A stretch of 64,000 bases of DNA from Clostridium muellerianum (lineage in GTDB: Bacteria; Bacillota; Clostridia; Clostridiales; Clostridiaceae). The number at the start of each line of letters is the position of its first letter. Within the stretch, counting starts at the first letter, position 1. Of this stretch, positions 8,986 through 16,939 are shown piece by piece. A program made the translations under genes and the position numbers. A model generated the notes under the pieces. That model did not search any database and was not told the origin of the DNA. It was given only the letters and a program-made list of their open reading frames with translations. The stretch spans positions 186,001-250,000 of the forward strand of contig NZ_JABBNI010000058.1 of NCBI RefSeq assembly GCF_012926525.1. The letters run 5' to 3'.

Positions 8986-9037
8986 ATAGACATAAGATGC
9001 ACTCATATTTTTGAGTGTGTCTAAATTATTTTTTTAA
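8986..9037 (+). terminator. Possible terminator or intercistronic hairpin
   Basis: TAGACA...GCACTCA pairs with TGAGTG/TGTCTA with an internal bulge, followed by a T-rich stretch (ATTATTTTTTT). It lies between the MATE and AraC genes. The stem is imperfect, so partial read-through is plausible. Confidence 0.4.
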
Positions 9038-9051
9038 AGGGAGGGCTTAAA

Positions 9052-10035
9052 ATGCAAGGAATAGATATTTTTCAAGATCATGAATTTTTAAACAGAGTTT
9101 CCTTGGTTGAAAAATTTGATAATAATGATTATAGAACTATATATAAAATGGATTGCAACAATGGTCTTGGAATAATGACAGTATATAAGGTATTTACAGG
9201 AATCGAGTTAATATATTATGAATTTGAAGTAGCATCTTGTTTATGTGATTTACCAACATACGATAACATAATTGAAATAAATCATTGTAAAGAAGGAAGA
9301 GAAGAATGTAAATTACTTGATGGCAGTTTTTTGTATATGGGAGAAGGTGATCTTTCTATTAATATGATGAGCAATCATGCAGATACAATTGGCTTTCCAC
9401 TTAAGCACTATAAAGGGATTTCTGTTGTTATCTATATGGATGAGATTGTTAATGAAGTGCCTAAAATTTTAAAGGATATTAATATAGATATATATAACTT
9501 GAAAGAGAAGTTTTGTACTCATGATAAATGTTTTGTTATGAGAGCTAAAGATAAAATTGAACACATATTTTCTGAATTATATTCAGTGCCTGAATCAGTA
9601 CAAAAGGCTTATTTTAAATTAAAAGTTCTAGAGCTTTTGGTGTTTTTAAGTATTACAGATGAGTCTCAGGAGGAAGAGAAAGAATATTATTCTAAAGAGC
9701 AAGTAGAACGAATTAAGGAAATAAAGAAATTTATTACAAAAAATTCACAACATAGATATACAATTGAAGAATTGGCAAAAATGTATTGTATAAGTCCTAC
9801 AGGTTTAAAAACATATTTTAAAGGAATATATGGAACTTCAATTGCAACATATGTTAAAGAGTATCGTATTAAAAATGCAGCAATAAGCTTAAGGCAAACT
9901 AAAAACAGTATAGCAGATGTGGCCTTAAGTGTTGGATATGAAAGTCAAAGTAAATTTGCAGCTGCTTTTAAAAAAATTATAGGTATAAGTCCTTTGGAAT
10001 ATCGAAAAAAATGCTTAGAAGATATATTATTATAG
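9052..10035 (+). CDS. AraC-family transcriptional regulator (PchR-like)
   Basis: Regulator of 327 residues. The last about 100 residues hold the two helix-turn-helix units of AraC proteins (IEELAKMYCISPTGLKTYFKGIYG and IADVALSVGYESQSKFAAAFKKIIGISPLEYRK). The N-terminal half, with INHCKEGREECKLLDGSFLYMGEGDLSIN and PLKHYKGISVVIYMDE, resembles the sensor domain of PchR-type regulators. Those respond to siderophores or other small ligands and activate adjacent transport genes. GGGAGGG lies 7 nt before the ATG. The upstream MATE pump is its probable target. Its stop codon overlaps the remnant of a P-type ATPase, marking a deletion joint. Confidence 0.88.
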   Translation: MQGIDIFQDHEFLNRVSLVEKFDNNDYRTIYKMDCNNGLGIMTVYKVFTGIELIYYEFEVASCLCDLPTYDNIIEINHCKEGREECKLLDGSFLYMGEGDLSINMMSNHADTIGFPLKHYKGISVVIYMDEIVNEVPKILKDINIDIYNLKEKFCTHDKCFVMRAKDKIEHIFSELYSVPESVQKAYFKLKVLELLVFLSITDESQEEEKEYYSKEQVERIKEIKKFITKNSQHRYTIEELAKMYCISPTGLKTYFKGIYGTSIATYVKEYRIKNAAISLRQTKNSIADVALSVGYESQSKFAAAFKKIIGISPLEYRKKCLEDILL

Positions 10036-10307
10036 CAATGTGAAGTATGGGATCAGATGCGGCTATAGAAGCTGCTGATATTGTATTAATGGATGACAAT
10101 CCTCAAAAAATAGCTACTGTGGTTAAAATAGCACGTAAGACATTAAAAATTGTAAAACAAAATATTGGATTTGCACTAATTATAAAAGCTATTGTTTTAA
10201 TTGCGGGTGCATTCGGCTTAGCTAATATGTGGGAAGCTGTATTTGCAGATGTTGGAGTATCAGTAATTGCAATTTTAAATGCTATTAGAGCTTTAAAAAT
10301 AGTATAA
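10032..10307 (+). pseudogene. C-terminal remnant of a P1B-type metal ATPase
   Basis: An ATG at 10047 opens an 86-codon reading frame that is the very end of a heavy-metal P-type ATPase. GSDAAIEAADIVLMDD is the conserved segment after the hinge motif, and two terminal membrane helices follow (IGFALIIKAIVLIAGAFGLANMWEAVFADVG). Upstream, in the same frame, ATA GCA ATG TGA AGT ATG encodes I-A-M-stop-S-M. Intact ATPases read IAMG-x-MGSDAAIEAAD here, so the TGA looks like a GGA-to-TGA change. The catalytic DKTGT domain and metal-binding parts are missing. The homology stops at the AraC stop codon, so a deletion fused the two. Confidence 0.8.
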
Positions 10308-10328
10308 TATTTTATTATAATTAAAAAT

Positions 10329-10377
10329 GGAGTATCTCAAAATGAATATAATATATAACAAATTTTGAGATAACTCC
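10329..10377. terminator. Bidirectional terminator
   Basis: GGAGT-ATCTCAAAAT pairs with ATTTTGAGAT-ACTCC (one bulge, 18-nt loop). It sits between the ATPase remnant and the convergent tcdA, 16 bp beyond the tcdA stop. Confidence 0.6.
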
Positions 10378-10393
10378 AATTGTATATTAAGGT

Positions 10394-11161
10394 TTATTTT
10401 TGTTCCATACTTGGAATTAGATCTTTTATAACCTCTCCACCTATTATCATACCTGCTACTGGTGGAACAAAAGAAATGCTTCCTGGTATTTGTCTTTTTG
10501 CTGCACATTTCTTTGTGCCTCCAGTACAAACACAGCCTTCCTTACAAGTTATAACTTCTTCATAATTTGGTTTTATAGGAACCTCTTCTGAATAAAGAAC
10601 CTTTAAGCTTTCAATACCTCTTTTTCTAAGTTCATATCTCATAACCTTCGCTAGAGGACATATTTTTGTATCATATATATCAGCTATTTTAAATTGTGTA
10701 GGGTCTAATTTATTTCCAGTACCCATACAGCTTATTATGTTTATGTTGTGATTTTTACACCATACTATTAAAGATAATTTTGATGAAACTGTATCAATAG
10801 CATCAATTACATAATCTGCATTTAAAGGTATTATGTCTTCTATATTATCTTCTTTTATAAAAGTTTGATGAATTGTTATTTTACATTCTGGATTTATCTG
10901 CAAAGCTCTTTCTTTTAGCACTTCTACCTTAGATTTACCTATAGTATTGAAGTTTGCATGTATTTGTCTATTTAAATTGGTTAGGCAAATAGTATCATCA
11001 TCTACCAATATGAGATGTCCTACGCCAGCTCTTACTACAGCTTCGAAAGAAAAACTTCCTACTCCACCTAAACCCAAAATAACTACAGTGCTGTTTTTTA
11101 GTTTTTCTAGGGCAGTACTTCCTATTAATAATTCTGTTCTTGAAAGTGAATGTTGTTTCAT
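10394..11161 (-). CDS. tcdA: tRNA threonylcarbamoyladenosine dehydratase TcdA
   Basis: ATP-dependent enzyme of the ThiF/MoeB/HesA fold that cyclises t6A37 to ct6A in tRNAs reading ANN codons. ILGLGGVGS (about residues 28-36) is the nucleotide loop. LVDDDTICLTNLNRQ is the adenylation core with the arginine finger, and DAIDTVSSKLSL completes the site. The Cys-containing loop EGCVCTGGTKKCAAKRQIPGSISFVPPVAG matches TcdA/YgdL, not MoeB or ThiF. Length 255, normal for the family. Monocistronic. It was formerly annotated as a generic HesA/MoeB/ThiF protein. Confidence 0.9.
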   Translation of the reverse strand: MKQHSLSRTELLIGSTALEKLKNSTVVILGLGGVGSFSFEAVVRAGVGHLILVDDDTICLTNLNRQIHANFNTIGKSKVEVLKERALQINPECKITIHQTFIKEDNIEDIIPLNADYVIDAIDTVSSKLSLIVWCKNHNINIISCMGTGNKLDPTQFKIADIYDTKICPLAKVMRYELRKRGIESLKVLYSEEVPIKPNYEEVITCKEGCVCTGGTKKCAAKRQIPGSISFVPPVAGMIIGGEVIKDLIPSMEQK

Positions 11162-11393
11162 TTTGTATAAGCTCCTTTGATTATAGATTACGACAGGGGT
11201 ATAAGTTTTAAATTAATATTAATGTTATATTTCAATATATACGAATTTTGTTTCACTTGATAGTATATAATACTATGAACAAATGTCAATAAGAAAACAC
11301 ATACATTTGTAATACTTAATATAAAACTTGTTCATTTTATTATGGTATAATTTTATTTAAATTATTTTCAGGTATATATACAAACTATTTGCT

Positions 11394-12770
11394 TTATAGC
11401 GAAAGCTTTCTTTTCCAGGTTCCTCTTAAGAAGCGTATAAAGAGAATGGTAAAACGAAATATATTATCTGCTACCATGCAAATCCACACAGCGTTTAAAC
11501 CAAGTTTAAATTTGGATATACATATGAAGGTTGATACAATTCTTACTCCCCACATAGATAAAATTGATACAAATACTGGAGTTTTAGTATCACCTACTCC
11601 ATTAAATATACCTTCTAATATTATTAGGGCTCCAAATATAGGCTCAGATACAGCTACAATACGTAGTGCAGAAGAGCCGGATTTAACAACTACAGGATTT
11701 TTGGTAAATATGGACATCATAACGTTTGGAAATATAAATAATATAGTACCAGTTATAGTCATTACAACAACTGCAATTCCTAATATTGTTACAGACATTT
11801 GATGTAATTTTTTTTCATTTCTTTCACCTAAAGCGTTTCCAGCAAGTGTTGAAGCAGAAGCTTGCATACCATAGCCAGGAATATAAAAGGCTTGTTCAGC
11901 AGTCAGAGCAATAGAATGGGCAGCAAAGGCTAAAGTACCTAATCTTGTTACTAGAGAAGAGAAAACTACTTGACCCAAACAGGTTACTACACGCTCAATG
12001 GTTATTGGAAAACCAACGCTAATGCATCTTTTCATAATTGGAATATTTAGTTTTATTTTTTTACCTTTAGGTGATACCAGTTTATTTCTATAAAGTGCAA
12101 AGAACATTAGACAACCACTTATACTGTAGGATATAGCTGCAGCAGTAGCAGAGCCAGCAACCCCAAGTCCTGCTCCATAAATAGTTAGTTTAAAATTGCC
12201 AATATCTATAGTTTCAGTGCCGTAAATCAATAGAAAATTTAAAATAATATTGGTTATATTCATGATAAGATTAACCTTCATAGGTGTTTTCATATCACCT
12301 GTAGAGCGTAGTACAGCACCAAAAACTATAGTTGCAACACGAAATAACATAGGAAAGCATATGATGCCAAAGTAAAGTGAAGCATCTCTTTGGATTTCCG
12401 AAGAAGCTCCTAACCACTTGGGAAGAAAAGGAGTGATAGATAAGGTTGCTATTCCCATTATTATTCCTAGTATAAAAGTTATTATAATGGATTGAATGGC
12501 TGCTATTTTTGCTTTTTCAAATTTTTTTGCACCTATGCATAAGGAGATATATGATAATACACCTATGCCCATAGCAAAAGAAGGACTATTTATAAGCCAG
12601 TTTACTGTGGTTGTAAGTCCAACTGCAGCAGAAGCTTGAGCACCTAGTCTTCCTACCATAGCAGAGCTTACATATTGTACTGTTGTTTGAAGCGCCTGTT
12701 CTACTATAGAAGGCCAGGCTAAGGCACATATAGATATAATCATTTCTTTTCTTTGATTTATATTTTTCAT
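11394..12770 (-). CDS. MATE-family efflux transporter
   Basis: Second MATE exporter of the window, about 458 residues, 12 predicted helices. N-terminal ALAWPSIVEQALQTTVQYVSSAMVGRLGAQASAAVGL and mid-protein RVVTCLGQVVFSSLVTRLGTLAFAAHSIALTAEQAFYIPGYG are typical of the NorM/YeeO-like branch, different from the MATE at 7.6 kb. A TTG at 12782 is in frame, but TTGGAGAA lies before the ATG at 12770, which I take as the start. It is divergent from a MerR regulator and has a 19-bp-spacer promoter. A decayed second copy of its 3' end lies at 14804-14849. Confidence 0.9.
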   Translation of the reverse strand: MKNINQRKEMIISICALAWPSIVEQALQTTVQYVSSAMVGRLGAQASAAVGLTTTVNWLINSPSFAMGIGVLSYISLCIGAKKFEKAKIAAIQSIIITFILGIIMGIATLSITPFLPKWLGASSEIQRDASLYFGIICFPMLFRVATIVFGAVLRSTGDMKTPMKVNLIMNITNIILNFLLIYGTETIDIGNFKLTIYGAGLGVAGSATAAAISYSISGCLMFFALYRNKLVSPKGKKIKLNIPIMKRCISVGFPITIERVVTCLGQVVFSSLVTRLGTLAFAAHSIALTAEQAFYIPGYGMQASASTLAGNALGERNEKKLHQMSVTILGIAVVVMTITGTILFIFPNVMMSIFTKNPVVVKSGSSALRIVAVSEPIFGALIILEGIFNGVGDTKTPVFVSILSMWGVRIVSTFICISKFKLGLNAVWICMVADNIFRFTILFIRFLRGTWKRKLSL

Positions 12771-12791
12771 AATATTCTCCAAATTATCATA

Positions 12792-12820
12792 TTGTTGATA
12801 GATTGTATATTTGATATAAT
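12792..12820 (+). promoter_or_regulatory. Promoter of the MerR regulator gene
   Basis: TTGTTG (12792-12797), 17-bp spacer, TATAAT (12815-12820), about 40 bp before the MerR start. It overlaps the divergent MATE promoter, so MerR binding would also affect its own expression. Confidence 0.5.
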
Positions 12821-12846
12821 AAGGGATATTGTAACTATATAGTCAA
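12816..12846 (-). promoter_or_regulatory. MerR-type promoter with 19-bp spacer for the MATE gene
   Basis: Minus strand: -35 TTGACT (12846-12841), -10 TATTAT (12821-12816), spacer exactly 19 bp. The spacer holds the near-palindrome ATATAGT-T-ACAATAT. MerR-family activators act on promoters with over-long 19-20 bp spacers by twisting the DNA at such a dyad. The divergent MerR gene makes this assignment strong. Confidence 0.75.
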
Positions 12847-12860
12847 GAGGATGAATAGAA

Positions 12861-13682
12861 ATGAAGAATAAAATATATCTGTCCACTGGTGAGCTAGCAC
12901 AAATGCTCGGTGTTACAAAACAAACAGTAATTTATTATGATAAAATAGGGTTAATTTCTCCTGTAAAACGTGGTGAAAAGCATTATAGGTACTACACACT
13001 AGAGCAAGCAGATGAATTAGACTCGATTTTAACTTTTAGAAATTTAGGAGTACCAATAAGTGTACTTAAAGAATATTTAAGTGTTCGAAATGCAGAAGGG
13101 TGCATTGAAATGCTTAAGAAGCAGGAAGAAAGAGTTAATTTAGAAATTCAAAAGCTAGATAAAATAAGAAGAAAAATAGAAGGAAGGTCAAAACTGCTTA
13201 ATCAGATATTAAAGGTTAAAGATTTTGAAAAGGTGGAGTTTTCAATAATGGGTAAAGAGTGGTATATGATAGAACATTGTATAGAGAAGGATGAAAAATC
13301 ATATATGCAAAGTTTTATTTCCATTTGTAATCGATCTAAAGAACTTCAGATTGATTTTGAAAATCCCATTTGTAGTATAATTACACAGGAAGCTTTGATG
13401 CTAGGAAATTATAAAAAGACAGCTTATTTTGGAATAAAAATACCTGAAGATTTTAAGGGAGATGTGATTAATAAGTTTGAAAGACCATATGGAACCTATG
13501 CATCAACTTATCATAAGGGTTCCTATGATTCAATGTATCTTTCCTATGAAAGATTGATAAAAGGCATAAAAGAGCAAGGATACAGTGTATGTGGCAATGC
13601 ATATGAAATGGACTTGCTTAGTACACTTACTAATGCTAATAGTGATGAATACCTCAAACTTATTTATATACAAGTTTGTTAA
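12861..13682 (+). CDS. MerR-family regulator with GyrI-like effector domain
   Basis: Regulator of 273 residues. The N-terminal winged helix (YLSTGELAQMLGVTKQTVIYYDKIGLISPVKRGEKHYRYYTLEQADELDSILTFRNLGVPISVLKEYL) is a standard MerR DNA-binding domain. A coiled dimerisation helix follows (about 80-125), then an effector-binding domain of the BmrR/GyrI type. That class binds bulky cationic drugs and switches on efflux genes. The divergent MATE promoter has the long spacer expected for a MerR target. A vancomycin- or metal-type sensor is unlikely, as no Cys cluster is present. Confidence 0.88.
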   Translation: MKNKIYLSTGELAQMLGVTKQTVIYYDKIGLISPVKRGEKHYRYYTLEQADELDSILTFRNLGVPISVLKEYLSVRNAEGCIEMLKKQEERVNLEIQKLDKIRRKIEGRSKLLNQILKVKDFEKVEFSIMGKEWYMIEHCIEKDEKSYMQSFISICNRSKELQIDFENPICSIITQEALMLGNYKKTAYFGIKIPEDFKGDVINKFERPYGTYASTYHKGSYDSMYLSYERLIKGIKEQGYSVCGNAYEMDLLSTLTNANSDEYLKLIYIQVC

Positions 13683-13741
13683 GAATATAATTAAATTAAT
13701 TACAAAGGTATTGGGAAAAGTGGTAAAAGGGGAGAAGATAT

Positions 13742-14575
13742 ATGAGTGAAATAAAAATAGGCCTATGTCAGATGATGGTAGAAAAAACTTCTAAACAAGA
13801 TAATATTGAAAAAGCTAGAAATATGATAATTAGTACAGCAGAACAGGGTGCGGAAATTGTAGTTCTTCCAGAGATGTTTAATTGTCCATACAACAACAAG
13901 CATTTTAGGGAATATGGAGAAGGTTCTCTAAAAGACGAAACTTTAAGTATGCTTTCACAAATTTCTAAAGAGAAAAATATATACTTAATAGGAGGCTCAA
14001 TTCCTGAACTTCATGAAGGGAAAGTGTATAATTCCTCTTTTATATTTAATAATGAAGGAAAATTGATTGGTAAGCATAGAAAAATGCATCTATTTGATAT
14101 AGATATTAAGAATAAAATTAAATTTAAAGAATCAGAAGTATTAACACCAGGAGATAAAGTCACAATTATAGATACTAAGTGGGGAAAAATGGGTGTAGCT
14201 ATTTGTTATGATATAAGATTTCCAGAACTAACAAGGATCATGGCACTTGAAGGTGCTAAAATAGTATTTATACCTGCTGCATTTAATATGACTACAGGTC
14301 CTGTACATTGGGATCTTTCATTTAGAGCTAGAGCTTTAGATAATCAAATTTATATGGTAGGAGTATCCCCAGCTAGAAATGTGAATTATTCTTATGTAGC
14401 TTATGGAAATTCCCTAGTAGTTGATCCTTGGGGAAAAATAATAAATAAGCTGGATGAAAAGGAAGGAATACTAGTACAAAGTATAAATTTAGATTATATA
14501 GATGAAGTTAGAGAATCACTGCCTTTGCTTAAACATAGAAGAACAGATTTGTATAAAATAGACTATGAAGTGTAA
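13742..14575 (+). CDS. Carbon-nitrogen hydrolase (omega-amidase-like)
   Basis: Nitrilase-superfamily amidase of 277 residues with the complete catalytic triad Glu44 (LPEMFNCPY), Lys114 (KHRKMHLFD) and Cys155 (AICYDIRFPEL). The motif MHLFDIDI and the substrate-loop residues RARALDNQ fit the Nit2/omega-amidase branch. That branch hydrolyses alpha-ketoglutaramate, alpha-ketosuccinamate or deaminated glutathione as metabolite repair. GGGGAGA precedes the ATG by about 6 nt. It follows the MerR gene by 59 bp. A 69-bp copy of its last 22 codons is found at 15829-15897. Confidence 0.88.
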   Translation: MSEIKIGLCQMMVEKTSKQDNIEKARNMIISTAEQGAEIVVLPEMFNCPYNNKHFREYGEGSLKDETLSMLSQISKEKNIYLIGGSIPELHEGKVYNSSFIFNNEGKLIGKHRKMHLFDIDIKNKIKFKESEVLTPGDKVTIIDTKWGKMGVAICYDIRFPELTRIMALEGAKIVFIPAAFNMTTGPVHWDLSFRARALDNQIYMVGVSPARNVNYSYVAYGNSLVVDPWGKIINKLDEKEGILVQSINLDYIDEVRESLPLLKHRRTDLYKIDYEV

Positions 14576-14710
14576 TTGATAGCACATACTAAATATTAAA
14601 TGATGTCCAATGTTAACGCATAAAACTCAACTGTAAAAGAATCAATAAAGCCAAGAAAAATGACAAAAACAAAGGTTGCTGCCTTATTTTTAGAGAGCGA
14701 CAGCAATAAC

Positions 14711-14733
14711 GAGGCCTCAAGGCCTCTTTTTTA
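14711..14733 (+). terminator. Rho-independent terminator
   Basis: GAGGCC-TCAA-GGCCTC (or 7 bp GAGGCCT/AGGCCTC) followed by TTTTTT, about 135 nt after the nitrilase-family gene. Confidence 0.85.
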
Positions 14734-14803
14734 TTAAGAGTCTTATTAAATGTAGTTTTATTTAAATTTTGTATAAATTAATGATAGCTATAATTTTTAA
14801 GAA

Positions 14804-14849
14804 TTTTTGTTTTCTAAGCTCCACTTAAAAAATGTATAGAAAGAATGGT
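14804..14849 (-). pseudogene. Remnant of a MATE gene 3' end
   Basis: This 46-bp stretch aligns with the 3' end of the MATE gene at 11394-12770 (plus coordinates about 11405-11450) at roughly 75 percent identity, with most differences transitions and one 1-bp gap. Minus-strand translation ends T-I-L-S-I-H-F-L-S-G-A-stop, against T-I-L-F-I-R-F-L-R-G-T in the intact protein. It is a scar of a lost second MATE gene in the same orientation. Confidence 0.6.
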
Positions 14850-14965
14850 GTCTTGTTGAAAACGTTATACTTATTGATATATAAGTATCTCATTATATTG
14901 ACACTAAATGCGTGATTTTGAATTATATGGTATAATTTATATAAAATGCAATAAAGGAGAAGAAT

Positions 14966-15712
14966 ATGAATAATGTTTTAAAGCAAATAAAAAATAGAAG
15001 ATCAGTTAGAGTGTTTGAAAATAGACCAGTAACAACTGAGATAAAAAATGAGATATTAGGAGCTGCTTTTGAAGCCCCAACTGCAGGGGCAATGATGCTG
15101 TATAGCATAATTGATATTACTGATGAAATATTAAAGAAAAAGTTGTCAGTAGCCTGTGATAACCAGCCGTTTATTGCAAAGGCACCTTTAGTACTTATAT
15201 TTCTTGCAGACTATCAAAGATGGTACGATACTTTTTGTTTTGAAGAATGTAATCCAAGAACTCCAGGGGAGGGAGATGCACTGCTAGCCTGTGCTGATGC
15301 AATTATAGCAGCCCAAAATACAGTAGTAGCTGCAGAATCTTTAGAAATTGGTTCTTGCTACATTGGTGATATCATTGAAAATTGCGAAACTATTAGAGAA
15401 CTTTTAGAGCTACCGGATTATGTTTTGCCTGCTGCAATGGTGGTTTATGGTTATCCTGTTTTGCAACAAAAAACTAGGATAAAACCTGTTCGGTTTGAAA
15501 GTCAGTATATAGTATCTGAAAATAAATATCATAGGATAACTAAAGAAGAACACAAGGAAATGCATCGTGTAAGATTTCAAAAGAGGGGATTGCCAGAAGA
15601 AAGTATTAATGAAAGAATTAAAGCACTTTGTAATCGTAAGTATATGTCTAATTTCTCTTTGGAAATGAATCGATCAGCAGGAGAATATCTTAATAAGTTT
15701 AGGTCAAAGTAA
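14966..15712 (+). CDS. Nitroreductase-family protein
   Basis: FMN-dependent oxidoreductase of 248 residues. The N-terminal IKNRRSVRVFENRPVTTEIKNEILGAAFEAPTAGAMM is the FMN-binding motif of the family (RRSxRxF, then the AP-T/S-A loop). ADAIIAAQNTVVAAESLEIGSCYIGDI is the dimer-interface and flavin segment, and PAAMVVYGYP closes the core. The C-terminal 60 charged residues resemble the extended tails of NfsA/FRP-type enzymes. Such enzymes reduce nitroaromatics or quinones or act as flavin reductases. GGAGAAG lies 5 nt before the ATG. It sits between two gene remnants, so it may have replaced or survived in a decayed duplicate block. Confidence 0.88.
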   Translation: MNNVLKQIKNRRSVRVFENRPVTTEIKNEILGAAFEAPTAGAMMLYSIIDITDEILKKKLSVACDNQPFIAKAPLVLIFLADYQRWYDTFCFEECNPRTPGEGDALLACADAIIAAQNTVVAAESLEIGSCYIGDIIENCETIRELLELPDYVLPAAMVVYGYPVLQQKTRIKPVRFESQYIVSENKYHRITKEEHKEMHRVRFQKRGLPEESINERIKALCNRKYMSNFSLEMNRSAGEYLNKFRSK

Positions 15713-15828
15713 TATTTTTTAACATAATTATAAATTTAAAAATAAGTATCAGAGTATTTGTATTCATGAATAGTATTATAAATAAATCAATATATAAATG
15801 GTAGTTAAGTTTACAATATAAACATTAG

Positions 15829-15897
15829 GATGAAGTTAGAGAATCACTACCTTTGCTCAAGCATAGAAGAACAGACTTATATAAAATAGTACATTAG
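15829..15897 (+). pseudogene. Remnant of a nitrilase-family gene 3' end
   Basis: In-frame DEVRESLPLLKHRRTDLYKI followed by V-H-stop. This repeats the last residues of the carbon-nitrogen hydrolase encoded at 13742-14575, where 20 residues in a row are identical. DNA differs mainly at third codon positions. The reading frame is closed immediately upstream by a TAG, so only the tail survives. Confidence 0.8.
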
Positions 15898-15930
15898 ATG
15901 ATATGAGGGAAAGTTATGCTTTCTTTAAAA

Positions 15931-15966
15931 CAAAAATGACGCAATCTATTGGATAGTGTCATTTTT
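15931..15966 (-). terminator. Terminator enclosing the stop codon of the P-loop gene
   Basis: AAAAATGAC pairs with GTCATTTTT around a 17-nt loop that contains the TAG of the P-loop gene. On the minus strand the stem is preceded by coding A-rich codons and followed by a short T-run. Confidence 0.55.
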
Positions 15967-16461
15967 TATAATTTCAATAATTTTATCAGCTGTTTCTGAA
16001 ATGGAAATATCGCTTGTATCAATTTTTATGGTATTCATGTTTTCATATAGAGGAATGCGATTTAAACCAGCATCCAAGGCTTCTTTTTCTCTTAAATTAT
16101 TTTTTATATCCTCTGATACTCTTTTTATGTAACTGCTTTTATTGCAAATAAGGGTTATCTTAATTACCTCAAATTCTAATCCATCAAGCTTACTTAAAAT
16201 CATTTCAAATATTTCTTCTAAATGTATTACCCAGTTGAATATTACGTATTCATAAGATGAATTTGTTAAAAAGTTTCTTAAAAGATGAGTTATATTATCT
16301 ATAACCATTGTCTTATTTTCTTCATTTACAATGAAAGGATTCATCATCCAGCACCAATCGCCATCAAGCCATACTGAACTTTCTAGTTTTTGATACAATG
16401 CTTTACTAGTTGCAGTTTTTCCAACTCCCATTGTTCCGTTTATAATAATTAACTTTTTCAT
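15946..16461 (-). CDS. P-loop NTPase, small-molecule kinase-like
   Basis: Protein of 171 residues with Walker A GTMGVGKTATSK (about 9-20) and a single-domain nucleoside/shikimate-kinase-like fold. The WLDGDWCWMMNPF segment is the substrate-binding and DxD-like region, and a basic lid (IKRVSEDIKNNLREKEALDAG) follows. Relatives are annotated as AAA family ATPases or chloramphenicol-phosphotransferase-like kinases, and no specific substrate can be assigned. Poly-purine GGGGAGG precedes the start. Single gene on the minus strand; its stop lies in the loop of its own terminator. Confidence 0.75.
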   Translation of the reverse strand: MKKLIIINGTMGVGKTATSKALYQKLESSVWLDGDWCWMMNPFIVNEENKTMVIDNITHLLRNFLTNSSYEYVIFNWVIHLEEIFEMILSKLDGLEFEVIKITLICNKSSYIKRVSEDIKNNLREKEALDAGLNRIPLYENMNTIKIDTSDISISETADKIIEIIKNDTIQ

Positions 16462-16939
16462 TGATTACCTCCCCTTAAATTAATAATTATTAGTGAAGGA
16501 TTAATAGTTTGAGAGTGTAGAGTGGAAAGTTGAGTTAGTAACCCTCTACTTCAAATAGATTAATCATGCTTACTACCATATTATATCATAACTGATTTAT
16601 TATAGAAAATAGCAATGCTTTTGATACAGTTGACGAACTGCTTGTAAAGTAGTAATAATAAATATTAAATAATAAAAAATAATATTTTTTGAAAATTGAG
16701 TTTATTTTTAGTCATTTAATGTTATAATTTATTCAATGTTACAAAATTGTGCAAGGAGGTAATAAAAGCAAGCTGAATTTACAGATATGTTTTTATAGGA
16801 AAGTATTTCACAGATAATAAATAAAGGTAGATTATGAAATAATATAAAAATGAAGTTTTATAACAATAATAATATTGTATTAAGGAAGGAGGATATGCTT
16901 ATAGAGAATCATTTTTGATATGTAAGCATAAATAAGTAT
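16462..16939. other. Intergenic region upstream of the rubredoxin fusion
   Basis: 478 bp without a protein gene of normal size. It contains a hairpin (GTAGAG...CTCTAC, about 16517-16550), a TATAAT box (16723-16728), an AAGGAGG at about 16753 with no start codon after it, and a second strong ribosome binding site with a 7-codon mini-ORF (16883-16918, separate entry). Confidence 0.5.
16883..16939 (+). promoter_or_regulatory. Leader: displaced ribosome binding site, mini-ORF and hairpin before hrb
   Basis: A perfect AAGGAAGGAGG (16883-16892 region) precedes not the hrb ATG (16940) but an ATG at 16895 that codes MLIENHF and stops at TGA 16916-16918, in the same frame as hrb. ATGCTTA (16895-16901) and TAAGCAT (16923-16929) form a 7-bp stem that would bring the ribosome binding site close to the hrb start. 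The hrb ATG has no purine-rich site of its own. Confidence 0.5.

Larger units (their letters stand above)
14576..14965. other. Intergenic region with terminator and MATE remnant
   Basis: 390 bp without an intact gene. It holds a strong terminator (14711-14733) and a decayed copy of a MATE gene 3' end (14804-14849). Between 14665 and 14710 an imperfect GTTGCTG/CAGCAATAAC pairing may extend the terminator structure. The nitroreductase promoter must lie in the last 100 bp (TATAAT near 14931). Confidence 0.5.

Noticed and set aside
14640-14735. Structured leader or small RNA around GTTGCTG/CAGCAATAAC
   Set aside because: Only weak pairing outside the GAGGCC terminator and no recognisable motif; kept as terminator only.
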